The notes: generated by a model from the letters alone, not told the origin. A stretch of DNA of 49,678 bases from Gammaproteobacteria bacterium (GCA_019634245.1 JAHQVR010000071.1:1-49678), one strand, 5' to 3'. Shown: positions 41,805 through 49,678, counted from the stretch's first letter. Made by a program: numbers and translations.

Positions 41805-42530
41805 TTGGGTAGTGAAGTACGCAACACGACGGTGTTGGCAGCGCTAGTATCGCTAATACTGGTCGCAGTCTTTTATTGGTGGTTTGAGCCTGCTGGATGG
41901 TTACTGGGTGTCTATGCCATTGTGGGCACGCTTGCCACATTGTCTGTGCCGCTGGTGTATCGCATGACTGGTTACACGTTGGCTGATGAAGTGCAGTGGC
42001 TGGAAAACCGCGAAGCTGAAGAACATGATGAAATGACACAACGACTCCGATTCGTGCGAGCGGAGCTAGAGACTTTGGGTGATGATACAGGTGTACGTCA
42101 ATCCGACAAGCTCGTGGCGATATTAGACGATTATCACCGAGTGGTGGAAACGCGTTTCTTGGGAAAAAAGCACAGCCCGCTCGCCTACTTGACCACTGCC
42201 CGTCAGGTTCAAAAGCTGGCTTTGCAGAACCTCAATGATGCGGTGGCCATTGGTCATAGTATTGCGTCCCTATCCAGGCACGGTCTGGATAGTGCAGCAG
42301 ATGGCAAGGCAGACCAAGCATCGGAGCGAGAAATCAAGATACAAGGACAAATGACGGATCAGAGGCAACGGCTGAATAGGTTGCATATGGAGAATCGTCA
42401 ACTCTTTGATGCACTGACTGACACCGCTGTCGAAGTTGCCAATATTGAATCTGTTAGCGAATTTCATCGGCTTGACACAATGGCACGGCTCGTGAGCTTA
42501 GCTGAAATAGCCTCCAAAACCGGATCGTAG
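41805..42530 (+). CDS. Membrane protein with helical cytoplasmic domain
   Basis: A 241-aa protein. Two hydrophobic helices lie at about 9-27 and 30-52. The rest is soluble, helical and charged ('LADEVQWLENREAEEHDEMTQRL', 'YLTTARQVQKLALQNLNDAVAIG'). The build recalls XpaC-type proteins found with TelA and VWA genes, but I cannot confirm that. The start is uncertain: TTG at 41805 has no good ribosome site, and a GTG nine codons later would still include the first helix. Its stop is 21 bp before the VWA lipoprotein gene, so they form an operon. Confidence 0.65.
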   Translation: MGSEVRNTTVLAALVSLILVAVFYWWFEPAGWLLGVYAIVGTLATLSVPLVYRMTGYTLADEVQWLENREAEEHDEMTQRLRFVRAELETLGDDTGVRQSDKLVAILDDYHRVVETRFLGKKHSPLAYLTTARQVQKLALQNLNDAVAIGHSIASLSRHGLDSAADGKADQASEREIKIQGQMTDQRQRLNRLHMENRQLFDALTDTAVEVANIESVSEFHRLDTMARLVSLAEIASKTGS

Positions 42531-42551
42531 CGTGGTCGTATAGATAGACAT

Positions 42552-44228
42552 ATGAATAAAATGACTAAAAAACTCTTACTTCTGATTGCAATGCTCGGCT
42601 TGATCGTTGGTTTGTCTGGTTGTTGGCAGAGGATTGATAGCTCTGAGAAGGCTGCAGAGGTCATCAATGGTTGGGTTGAGAAGGACATTAATCCCAGTTT
42701 TCGTGAAAACCAGTACAAAGCGAATATACGGTTGACTCAAACGAATCTGCTGTCCTTGTTACCGGATATACGGGAATATCCCATTGTGTTTGGTCCTCGG
42801 GACAATGCTCGCGTTGAAGTGGTAGAAATCTTTACCTCATCAGAGAAGTCGGGAAGTCGCCGAGATGGTTTTTATATAGAGTTGGCCGATGCGTTCAACA
42901 ATGAACGCATTCAATTGTCGAACGGCAAAACTGCCGCCGTAGCCATTAGGAAGATTGCGTCTGGATTGGGTACTCAATATATGTTGGCGGGGCAGTATAT
43001 GCCTGATGCCTTTTCACCGAGCAACCTTCTGTGGGGGGCCATGCTCGAATCTGCCGGTGTCGAGCTCACCACCGTAGCCGAATCCACAGCGCCGAATACC
43101 GCTGGGATAGTGGTAAAGAAGGATCAGCTCGATCAGATCACAACGGCTGGCATTTTAGACGTTGCGAAACTGCTTACCAATGTCACCAGTGGCTCGTTTT
43201 CTATGGGCTACACCAACCCCTACACGTCAAGCACTGGATTGAATTTTCTGCTTACGATTCTCAATGAATTCGCTGATGGCGATGAATCACAAATGCTTTC
43301 ACCTGATGTGGCCAGTGCTTTTGAAGCTTTCCAAACGGGCGTTCCATTTGTGGCGCAAACCACTTTGCAAATGAGGGATGCAGCTCAGGAAAGCGGGGTA
43401 CTCGATGGCATGGTCATGGAAAACCAATCCTGGGTGAATGTAACCGGCATGCGCGACTATACTTTCGTGCCCTTCGGTGTTAGGCATGATAGCCCCTTGT
43501 ATGCAACGCCGGAGGCTGATGAAAGTGAGCGTGAAGTGCTCGATATGTTTGCGCAGTTCATTGAGCGCAACCAAAGGGCAGCACAACAATTTGGGTTTGG
43601 AGAAAATCGTTCTTATCAGTCTGCGTATCAAATTAGCGATCCGAGCATACTAAGCCAAGCACAACGACTCTGGAAACAAAAGAAATCTGGTGGTCGACCC
43701 ATAGCGGCGGTGTTCGTCGCTGATGTTTCTGGATCGATGGAAGGCAAGCGAATTCGAAACCTCAAACAAGCACTCACTGAGTCGTCAGATTTGATAAGTT
43801 CGGTTAACGCCATTGGCTTGGTTACATACAACGAGCAAGTGAATGTGGATTTGCCCATCAGGGAGTTTGATGTTCAGCAAAAATCCTTGTTTATTGGTGC
43901 CGTGGAACGCCTAGCAGTTGGCGGCCGAACCGCCACCAATGATGCAGTGCTTGTCGCTGCCGATTTGTTAGCTGATTTTCAAAAGAGTAATCCGGATCAC
44001 AAGGCTGTGATTTTTGTTTTGTCTGACGGTGAGAGAAACCGGGGATTCTCGCTCGAAGATGTTAGGGCGGCTATGGAATGGACCTCCATACCGGTACATT
44101 CGATAGCCTACGAAATTGAAAGTGATGAGCTCAAACAGCTTTCGAGTTTGGCCGAAGGCGCATACATTACTTCCACAGCAGAGTCAGCTTCCTACCGCAT
44201 CGGTAATTTGCTGAATTCGGAAATGTAG
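42552..44228 (+). CDS. Solute-binding-fold plus VWA-domain lipoprotein
   Basis: A 558-aa lipoprotein with lipobox 'GLSGC'. Residues ~40-345 resemble a type-2 periplasmic solute-binding fold ('MGYTNPYTSSTGLNFLLTILNEF', 'NVTGMRDYTFVPFG'). Residues ~375-555 form a VWA domain with a full metal-binding DxSxS site in 'VADVSGSMEGK', a Thr in 'GGRTATND' and an Asp in 'VLSDGERN'. Such SBP-VWA fusions occur in bacteria, with unknown function. It sits between two small membrane-protein genes, 21 and 10 bp away. A sensing or capture role in the envelope is inference. Confidence 0.85.
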   Translation: MNKMTKKLLLLIAMLGLIVGLSGCWQRIDSSEKAAEVINGWVEKDINPSFRENQYKANIRLTQTNLLSLLPDIREYPIVFGPRDNARVEVVEIFTSSEKSGSRRDGFYIELADAFNNERIQLSNGKTAAVAIRKIASGLGTQYMLAGQYMPDAFSPSNLLWGAMLESAGVELTTVAESTAPNTAGIVVKKDQLDQITTAGILDVAKLLTNVTSGSFSMGYTNPYTSSTGLNFLLTILNEFADGDESQMLSPDVASAFEAFQTGVPFVAQTTLQMRDAAQESGVLDGMVMENQSWVNVTGMRDYTFVPFGVRHDSPLYATPEADESEREVLDMFAQFIERNQRAAQQFGFGENRSYQSAYQISDPSILSQAQRLWKQKKSGGRPIAAVFVADVSGSMEGKRIRNLKQALTESSDLISSVNAIGLVTYNEQVNVDLPIREFDVQQKSLFIGAVERLAVGGRTATNDAVLVAADLLADFQKSNPDHKAVIFVLSDGERNRGFSLEDVRAAMEWTSIPVHSIAYEIESDELKQLSSLAEGAYITSTAESASYRIGNLLNSEM

Positions 44229-44238
44229 GGCACGTCAG

Positions 44239-44628
44239 ATGAAATGGGTCAAGGTCTTTGCGTTGTTTGCAGTAATCCACATGGCAGCTTGGGTGGTGGT
44301 TCATGGATATCTGAAACAAAATCCAACGCAAATTTTATTGGTAGCAGATACATCCTTTTCGTTGAAAAGCCACTTTCCCGATATGCAACGTTGGATAGAG
44401 GGCTACGCAGCCAGTAAACGTTACTCCACTATCGAAATAGGAACGGACAAGGCCATGTTAGGCCCGCTTGATGAGATAAAAGATCCACGTTCCATCTTTA
44501 GAACTGCATTTGGTAAAAGCAGTGAAGAAAGCCTGCAACGTTATAGTGAATCTGCTGCCGATAAGCGGATTTTGCTCTCCGATGGATCATATGAGCCTTC
44601 TGGATGGGAAGTCGTATCCTTTAATTGA
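44239..44628 (+). CDS. Small membrane-anchored protein, VWA-related start
   Basis: A 129-aa protein with one N-terminal helix (~5-22). The segment 'ILLVADTSFSLKSHFPDM' just after it looks like the first strand and metal site of a VWA domain, reading DTSFS. The remainder is too short for a whole VWA domain (about 180 aa). It is 10 bp after the SBP-VWA gene and is probably its partner. A truncated or minimal VWA-like protein is my best description. Confidence 0.65.
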   Translation: MKWVKVFALFAVIHMAAWVVVHGYLKQNPTQILLVADTSFSLKSHFPDMQRWIEGYAASKRYSTIEIGTDKAMLGPLDEIKDPRSIFRTAFGKSSEESLQRYSESAADKRILLSDGSYEPSGWEVVSFN

Positions 44629-44644
44629 TCACTGATGGATATTT

Positions 44645-46069
44645 TTAATTCGGCGCTCCGGTGGATTTATCCGTTGGTAACCAAATGAGAATCTTTGTGC
44701 CTGGTTCTCTCTCAGGCTCACTATAAATTTCCAAGGTTCCTTCATGGGCTCGAGCGATACCCAGAGCCAGACTAAGCCCCATTCCGAACCCTCCTGTGGA
44801 TCGAGTTCGTGATGTATCAGGCCTGAAAAAAGGTTCTGTGACTTGATGAAGGTACGATGGATCAATGCCCTTGCCGTAGTCCTTAATCGCAATCTGCACA
44901 CCTGGCACACCTTGATGTTCTGCAGTTGAGGCGCTTATCTCGATGGCGTGCTTGGAACTGTATCCATGCTCGACCGCATTATTCACGATGTTACGTAACA
45001 TCAATTCGATTCGAGCTTTATCCGCATTGATATGTAAGTTTTCAGGTATTTCTACGCTGAAAGAAATAGTTTTATGTTGAGCTGTTACTTTTTTAACAAC
45101 TGATCTTAGATCGCATAACTCAATGTGAAGGCTGGCGTGGTTTTGGCTGAGCCTTTCTGTTTCCATAATGTCTTGAATCATCGAATCCATCTCTTTTAAG
45201 TCTTCAATCAATCGAGTTCTATTGGTGGATTCTGGCAGCATTTCAGAGGCAAGGCGTGCGCGTGCCAGGGGCGAACGTAGTTCATGGCTGATAGCCAGTA
45301 ACAACTGTCGCTTTGCATCCAACCTGTCTTCTATTTGATGCGCCATTGAATTAATACTGGAAGTCAAATTAGCCAGATCATCCCGGCCTTTTACTTCAAT
45401 ACGATGGTCTAACTCACCGCTACTGATGCGTTGAACACCCGATTGAATTTTACGGATGGGCGATAATTGGCCTCGAATAACCAAATAGCTCAAGCCAAGC
45501 ACTCCGAGCAAAGCCAAGCTAGCGATCAATGCATGATTCGTTCTAATAGAATGGCGGCGGTTACGTTCAAATTGATAAAGGAGTAGGTAGTCTCCCATGC
45601 TGGAGGATAGGTATTGGGTGCCTGCATGGCGATCCACTGCTGCCATTACATTATTGGGGGATTCGTCGGTATCGGTATTGTTTACTTTGTCCGATGTTGA
45701 ATTGTCCGATCTACGGTTTTTCTGGCTTCTAAATTTGTGTGCAGGTGGCTGTACAGTTTTTAGGTTAATACTATCTAGATTGATGTTTTCTCCATTTGTG
45801 GAGTACTCCAAAGCTTCTTTGTAGAATATATAAATTTCAATGGGTAAAGAGTTTGCAAGTTGTTGGGCAATCTGGTGATTGGGAGGCTGTCCAATATCCC
45901 GTTCCAGGAACTCTATGTATTGAAATAGATGGGGCTGAATGTTGTGTCGCCATTGAAAGCCTAGACCGCGCTTGAATTGTGACGAGAGAATGACAATCAA
46001 AAGTACCGCAGTGGCCAAAAATATGGCCAAAAGTCTGAGGGATAATGATTTGGAAAAAGGATTATTCAT
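44645..46069 (-). CDS. CpxA-like sensor histidine kinase
   Basis: A 474-aa inner-membrane kinase. Transmembrane helices lie at ~11-30 and ~180-198, enclosing a ~150-residue periplasmic sensor. HAMP covers ~198-250. The phosphorylated His262 is in 'ISHELRSPLARARLASE'. The ATP site shows the N box 'NIVNNAVEHG', G1 'DYGKGID' and G2 'GFGMGLSLALG'. It overlaps the response-regulator gene by 4 nt. With the CpxP/Spy-like gene upstream, the set looks like a Cpx-type envelope-stress system. The exact signal is unknown. Confidence 0.9.
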   Translation of the reverse strand: MNNPFSKSLSLRLLAIFLATAVLLIVILSSQFKRGLGFQWRHNIQPHLFQYIEFLERDIGQPPNHQIAQQLANSLPIEIYIFYKEALEYSTNGENINLDSINLKTVQPPAHKFRSQKNRRSDNSTSDKVNNTDTDESPNNVMAAVDRHAGTQYLSSSMGDYLLLYQFERNRRHSIRTNHALIASLALLGVLGLSYLVIRGQLSPIRKIQSGVQRISSGELDHRIEVKGRDDLANLTSSINSMAHQIEDRLDAKRQLLLAISHELRSPLARARLASEMLPESTNRTRLIEDLKEMDSMIQDIMETERLSQNHASLHIELCDLRSVVKKVTAQHKTISFSVEIPENLHINADKARIELMLRNIVNNAVEHGYSSKHAIEISASTAEHQGVPGVQIAIKDYGKGIDPSYLHQVTEPFFRPDTSRTRSTGGFGMGLSLALGIARAHEGTLEIYSEPEREPGTKILIWLPTDKSTGAPN

Positions 46070-46758
46070 TCATCGAATACGCGTTTGGCGATGAAAGAAT
46101 AGCCGGTGCCGTGAATAGTTTTAATGGGCTGAGCCGGTTTCAATTTTGTTCTTAGTCGGCTCACCAAAATATCCACGGAGCGGGTGAACAGTTCCATATC
46201 GGTGCCTTTGAGATGAGACAAAATTTCATCACGAGAAAAGGTCTTGCCTGGTTCCTTCTCCAACAGCGTTAGAAATTCGTACTCCATAGTTGTCAGCTCC
46301 ACTAACTGACCGTCAACTTGGACCTCTCGTAAAGCTGGAGTGATAGAAAAATTCTCATAGTGTGTTACCGAGGTCGAAGCTTCTTTAGGCGCACTACTGT
46401 TGTGTCTTTTTATGTTGCTGTGAAGACGGGCTACAAGTTCTCGAGGTTCAAAGGGTTTAGGCAAATAGTCGTCGGCGCCGATTTCCAATCCGACTATTCG
46501 GTCAGTTACATCGCCGCGTGCCGTTAACATGATAATCGGAGTATTGTTGGTTTTACGAATCTGTCTGCAAACATCAAATCCATCCATTTCTGGCAGCATG
46601 ACGTCCAGAATGATGGCTTCGTAGTGGCACTCTTGAAGTTTTTCGAAGCCCTTGGAGGGACGATCCGCATGATCGATGGCTATGGAGAACTGAGCGCAGT
46701 ATTCGCTGAGAATGTTCCCCAATTTTTCATCATCATCGATTAACAGTACTTGATGCAT
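46066..46758 (-). CDS. OmpR-family response regulator, CpxR-like
   Basis: A 230-aa regulator. The receiver domain has the acidic pair 'LIDDDE', the phosphorylated Asp52 in 'IILDVMLPEMDG', and Thr and Lys in 'IMLTARGD' and 'YLPKPFEPREL'. The C-terminal winged helix (~140-230) ends 'IKTIHGTGYSFIAKR', typical of OmpR/PhoB members. The ATG at 46758 starts right before the first strand; an in-frame upstream start would add eight residues. It pairs with the kinase gene it overlaps. Confidence 0.92.
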   Translation of the reverse strand: MHQVLLIDDDEKLGNILSEYCAQFSIAIDHADRPSKGFEKLQECHYEAIILDVMLPEMDGFDVCRQIRKTNNTPIIMLTARGDVTDRIVGLEIGADDYLPKPFEPRELVARLHSNIKRHNSSAPKEASTSVTHYENFSITPALREVQVDGQLVELTTMEYEFLTLLEKEPGKTFSRDEILSHLKGTDMELFTRSVDILVSRLRTKLKPAQPIKTIHGTGYSFIAKRVFDE

Positions 46759-46907
46759 AGCGATATAGTCTTGAGCTTGCACTCAGAAAGACCCAAACCG
46801 GTCTGTGCGATTTGGGCACAGACACGATTTGAGTCAGCTGGAATAATCTGGTTTACTCGGCGTCGGCGTTCATTCTTACACTAAAACCCGTAGCAAACCA
46901 GGCGCTA
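46759..46907. promoter_or_regulatory. Spacer with inverted repeat between cpxP-like and cpxR-like genes
   Basis: An 8-bp inverted repeat GTCTGTGC (46801-46808) / GCACAGAC (46816-46823) with a 7-nt loop lies between the Spy/CpxP-like gene and the regulator gene. It has no T-run on the minus strand, so it is not a clear terminator. It could be a transcription-factor site or an mRNA processing stem. Confidence 0.35.
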
Positions 46908-47372
46908 CTATTGATCCGCCTTACGGTCTTTACCATGGCGATGGCGCTTACTCATTTTGGTCATAAACTCTTCAACCTGTGTTTTTTGTTCGGCACTTAA
47001 GCCGTCGAAAAATACCGCTGCTGCGGCAACGAGGTCTGGAGCGTTGTTTTGAACAGCAGTAACCCGGTTGTTGATCATCTGCAAAGCGGAGTCCTGATCA
47101 AACGACTCGGCGCTTATTAGTGCTCCGATTTGCGTGCGGGTCGTTTCGCCGTTATTTGCCATGGCCTCTCGCATTTCTTGAACTTCCAACTGTAGCGCTT
47201 GCAATGAAGCCTGTTGACCCTCGTCTAGGGACAGGCGTTCGCTTATGCGCTCAACCATTCGTTCGCCATGACCACCGTGGCGATTTTTCGCGATAGCTGT
47301 TGCACCAAATGCACCCAGCCCGATAACTGCGGCCAAAATACCGGCAGCCCATTTTTTTGTAGTCGATTTCAT
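46908..47372 (-). CDS. Spy/CpxP-family periplasmic protein
   Basis: A 154-aa exported protein with a signal peptide ending at 'TAIA' (residues 1-28). It has two LTxxQ-type motifs, 'LSLDEGQ' and 'LSAEQK', in an all-helical body. The Gly/His stretch near the mature N-terminus and the basic C-terminus ('KRHRHGKDRK') are usual for this family. It acts as a chaperone or as a damper of a Cpx-type sensor. It lies upstream of the regulator and kinase genes, in the same direction. Confidence 0.9.
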   Translation of the reverse strand: MKSTTKKWAAGILAAVIGLGAFGATAIAKNRHGGHGERMVERISERLSLDEGQQASLQALQLEVQEMREAMANNGETTRTQIGALISAESFDQDSALQMINNRVTAVQNNAPDLVAAAAVFFDGLSAEQKTQVEEFMTKMSKRHRHGKDRKADQ

Positions 47373-47547
47373 ATTCGTATCCTGTTTGTGATTACGCTTG
47401 GACGAGCAACTATTACTAAGTGCTCCAGCCCGTCTTCAGGAGCATGGAAGCATTATCGGCAACACCCTGGCTTTGGTCCTTTCACAAACCCAACAAGTTG
47501 TAACAGCATGTTTCACTTACCTCTCGGCCGCAAAAAACCTCCCCTCC

Positions 47548-47714
47548 GGGTCGGACCTCGCTAATGGTCATACCCCCACCTGGGTCGGACCAAGTTGTCC
47601 GACAAAGATTGAATGAAGTGCATTCAAGTCACCTTAGGTCCGACCCAAAGCGGAGAAAAAGCCGGCTGAGGTCCGACCCGGTCTACGCTAAAAAAGGGGA
47701 ATCTGGTCCGACCC
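47548..47714. repeat. Five-copy GGGTCGGACC cluster
   Basis: Forward copies start at 47548 and 47582 (34 bp apart); inverted copies start at 47637, 47670 and 47705 (33 and 35 bp apart). All are exact over 10 bp. Spacers of 23-25 bp between neighbours are unrelated to each other. A further TTGTCCGACAA at 47595-47605 shares the TCCGAC core. No coding sequence is present. Confidence 0.85.
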
Positions 47715-47876
47715 GATGATTGATACCAAATGGTCAGGATTGCGGCGGGCTTTCAGGTGGGGATTTGTTGCAATCCGGCGTGCAAATTGCTGCTTGGACT
47801 CATATTGAGCAGTAGTAAGGTGCTGTTTGTATAAGCATTATCCAAACGCTGTGAATAATGATGGATTTTGCTGTTA

Positions 47877-47891
47877 GGTAATCCGATTACC
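47877..47891. promoter_or_regulatory. Inverted repeat upstream of secreted-protein gene
   Basis: GGTAAT-CCG-ATTACC is a perfect 6+3+6 inverted repeat, about 160 bp before the ATG at 48052. A regulator site is possible; nothing in the window tells which protein binds. Confidence 0.35.
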
Positions 47892-48051
47892 CTATCGCTG
47901 GACTGCATTACAAGAGAGAATTCTCAAAACGGAACTTTAACTCCGGTTTTGTTGGTCAATAATTTCTCTCTTTGAGGGCGTTTCGCTGGTATTCCCAGTG
48001 ATATCAGCTATCTAATGGGAGGCGAAAATACCTTACGCCATAGAGATTTGT

Positions 48052-49678
48052 ATGTACGTTCCGATCAAAATTAAACAATTTGGATACGCACTAGGCGCCA
48101 GTATGTTGGCGGCTTCGACGGTTCATGCTGCTGGTGAGGTCACCAGCATTGAAACCAGTGACCAGTTGGGTACGCCGTTCCAGTATGAGGTAGGTGGTGA
48201 AACCTACAGCTGGGGCATTGGGGTGAACCAACTTCTTGAACGGGTTACGGTTGACGGCCGGAGCTACTCCTATGCCAGTTCAGCTGATCGCGTTGAGCTT
48301 CGACGTGACGACATATCGGATGTGGCAACCGGTATTCCCTGTGGCGTATTCGTTGAGCGTTTGGAAGCATCCCATTTAATACTCCAGGCCAACTACCCGA
48401 GTGAAGCCAACGGATCAGGCAATTGCGATATGGCCGAAATGCTCGCCAGTCGTATCGTCAACCGCGGTGCTTTGGATGTATTTTCAAACAAACAGCCCAA
48501 CCCAAAGAATATCGAACGGGTGGACTACGTTTTTGACTATGGTGTTGTCGCACCACTGTCTGCTGATGCGTTAAAACTCGGCGGGCATTTGGCCGCTGAA
48601 AAACGTGGCAACAACCCTATTCAAATTGCAGCCATTTTATCATTGGATGTTTTGGGACAGCCGGCTTCGTTCGGTCCGTTGGTTCGTATCAACCCATTTG
48701 GATGCGGCTCGGATGATGTCTGTTACGGTGTCACATCAGAGCAACACAATTACAGTTTCTTTCAAAGTAGTTCCGTTGCGCCACAGTCCTATCCTGAGTA
48801 CTTAAAAGACACAACCGAATCCGTGACAATGGCCTATATCAGCGCCGAGCGTCTGGGGTTGGGTGTCGGTCAACGGTATTTTGGATTCTCGTATTTTCCT
48901 GAAGACGTGGACCCTTCCGTTCACAATCTTCTCGATCCTGCTTCTTTTCCTAACGATACCGCAGACGACAACATACTCATCGGCGATGGCGCTGATATTT
49001 ATGGCGGTATGTCAGGGTATTTTCTAGCCGAAGAGCTTAGCGTGGCGTCTGGCAAAGTCTTCAATGATGAAGATCTGGATGCGACACCAGATGAATTCGA
49101 ATCCGGTGTTAGTGGAATTGAGCTTAAGCTCTACATCGACAGCGATGGCAACGGTGTTTTGGATCCTTCCATCGATGCTCAGGTAGGCAGTGGATTTGAA
49201 TCAAATCAAGAAGGTGATTTCGTTTTGCCTGGTCTGTCCGATGGATCCTACCTCTTACAAATGAATGAAGAAGATGGGGACATCCCACCAGGATTGTTCC
49301 TTCCTGAGGGGAGCAACCCCATCCCATTCGTGATTAGTAGTTCCGACCAAAACGCCTTGTATTTTCCATTGACTGATGGTGTGCTTCCACCGAATGATGG
49401 AAATACCGGAGGCAATAGCACGTCCGGTTCGTCGGATAATGGCGGCACAGACTCTGGAAATAATACGTCCGGCTCCACGGCCGGTACAGACTCGGGGAAT
49501 AACACCTCGGGCACCACCAGCGGCACAGACTCTGGAAATAACACGTCGGGTTCCACGGCCGGTACAGACTCAGGGAATAACACCTCGGGCACCACCAGTG
49601 GCACAGACTCTGGAAATAACACGTCGGGTTCCACGGCCGGTACAGACTCAGGGAATAACACCTCGGGCACCACCAGTG
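48052..49678 (+). CDS. Large secreted protein with SdrD-B-like domain and Thr/Ser/Gly repeats (partial)
   Basis: The frame from the ATG at 48052 stays open to the window end (542 codons), so the C-terminus is missing. A signal peptide ends at 'VHAA' (residues 1-24). Residues ~25-325 are an N-terminal domain with two Cys pairs ('GIPCGV'/'GNCDM' and 'FGCGSDDVCYG') that I do not recognise. Residues ~328-440 resemble an SdrD-B/CNA-B-type domain ('ASGKVFNDEDLD', 'GVSGIELKLYIDSDGNGVLD', 'DGSYLLQMN'). From ~450 there are repeats of 'GTDSGNNTSG' with alternating STA and TTS endings. A surface or extracellular adhesin or fibre is likely. Confidence 0.85.
   Translation, partial: MYVPIKIKQFGYALGASMLAASTVHAAGEVTSIETSDQLGTPFQYEVGGETYSWGIGVNQLLERVTVDGRSYSYASSADRVELRRDDISDVATGIPCGVFVERLEASHLILQANYPSEANGSGNCDMAEMLASRIVNRGALDVFSNKQPNPKNIERVDYVFDYGVVAPLSADALKLGGHLAAEKRGNNPIQIAAILSLDVLGQPASFGPLVRINPFGCGSDDVCYGVTSEQHNYSFFQSSSVAPQSYPEYLKDTTESVTMAYISAERLGLGVGQRYFGFSYFPEDVDPSVHNLLDPASFPNDTADDNILIGDGADIYGGMSGYFLAEELSVASGKVFNDEDLDATPDEFESGVSGIELKLYIDSDGNGVLDPSIDAQVGSGFESNQEGDFVLPGLSDGSYLLQMNEEDGDIPPGLFLPEGSNPIPFVISSSDQNALYFPLTDGVLPPNDGNTGGNSTSGSSDNGGTDSGNNTSGSTAGTDSGNNTSGTTSGTDSGNNTSGSTAGTDSGNNTSGTTSGTDSGNNTSGSTAGTDSGNNTSGTTS
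49444..49677 (+). repeat. Three 78-bp in-frame tandem repeats
   Basis: Units at 49444-49521, 49522-49599 and 49600-49677 each code for 26 residues made of two 13-residue variants. Units 2 and 3 appear identical, while unit 1 differs at several third positions. The array continues beyond the window. This indicates recent expansion of a minisatellite inside the secreted-protein gene. Confidence 0.92.

Larger units (their letters stand above)
47373..48051. other. 679-bp intergenic region: repeat cluster and structured leader
   Basis: It holds the five-copy GGGTCGGACC cluster (47548-47714). It then holds an inverted repeat GGTAAT-CCG-ATTACC (47877-47891) and a long imperfect hairpin with outer arms AAGAGAGAA (47912-47920) / TTCTCTCTT (47964-47972) and inner arms near 47926-47950. 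A second hairpin covers about 47987-48010. No gene is supported. It is the probable promoter and leader region of the large secreted-protein gene. Confidence 0.6.

Noticed and set aside
20856..47714. CRISPR array, suggested by short repeats with ~24-bp unrelated spacers
   Set aside because: The repeat is only 10 bp, copies occur in both orientations and in clusters of two to five, and no cas genes are present.
49248..49673. Open 141-codon frame on the minus strand with repeats of 'VPEVLFPESV'
   Set aside because: It is the antisense of the repeat-containing secreted-protein gene; its regular appearance is due to the DNA repeats. No ribosome site or family.

Overview
The window reads as chromosomal DNA from a free-living, probably marine gammaproteobacterium. 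This is an inference from the rRNA 3' region, the CpxRA/CpxP-like, PqiABC-like, QmcA/NfeD-like and PstS proteins, and the many lipoproteins and periplasmic proteins. I cannot name the genus. No tRNA, CRISPR array, prophage or intact insertion sequence was seen.

Layout. 1-680: the 3' end of a 23S rRNA, a 5S rRNA and the operon terminator. 863-4069: a LacI-type sensor joined to a LuxR-type DNA-binding domain, then a PAS-GGDEF-EAL protein. 4546-12347: a guanidino-compound locus. It holds an atypical SDR, a guanidinobutyrase/agmatinase-like ureohydrolase, a divergent guanidine-modifying (amidinotransferase/DDAH-type) hydrolase, a betaine-type ABC transporter (binding protein, ATPase, permease) and a second, frameshifted ureohydrolase paralogue. 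12700-17753: an unknown membrane/coiled-coil protein, a TSUP exporter, a vitamin-K-carboxylase-like membrane protein, and PstS behind a good Pho-box promoter. 18191-20848: a beta-propeller/di-haem cytochrome lipoprotein. 21318-23912: a ribbon-helix-helix protein, stomatin-like SPFH protein, NfeD and GNAT row.

23980-33338 is mostly housekeeping and accessory enzymes: MAPEG, UppP, Gfo/Idh/MocA, esterase, GST, lipoprotein, methyltransferase, DUF533, hydrolase, thioredoxin-like and SRPBCC. 33554-38515 is a VWA lipoprotein followed by a split pqiA pair, pqiB and pqiC, a cell-envelope lipid-trafficking operon. 38525-41421 holds a J-domain-like protein, an EamA transporter and a hydratase/FAH protein. 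41805-44628 is a three-gene membrane/VWA operon. 44645-47372 is a Cpx-like kinase, regulator and Spy/CpxP set. 48052 to the end is the start of a large secreted protein with an SdrD-B-like domain and an in-frame 78-bp tandem repeat.

Two unexplained layers lie on top of the genes. First, a 10-bp word GGGTCGGACC occurs 10 times exactly and once with a mismatch, only in three gene-end clusters. Within each cluster forward copies come first and inverted copies after, and adjacent same-strand copies are often about 34 bp apart with unrelated DNA between them. Second, several symmetric operator-like sites occur. The most striking is a 60-bp array of four GTAGGAA half-sites at 41624-41683, beside a probable IS200/IS605 right-end remnant.
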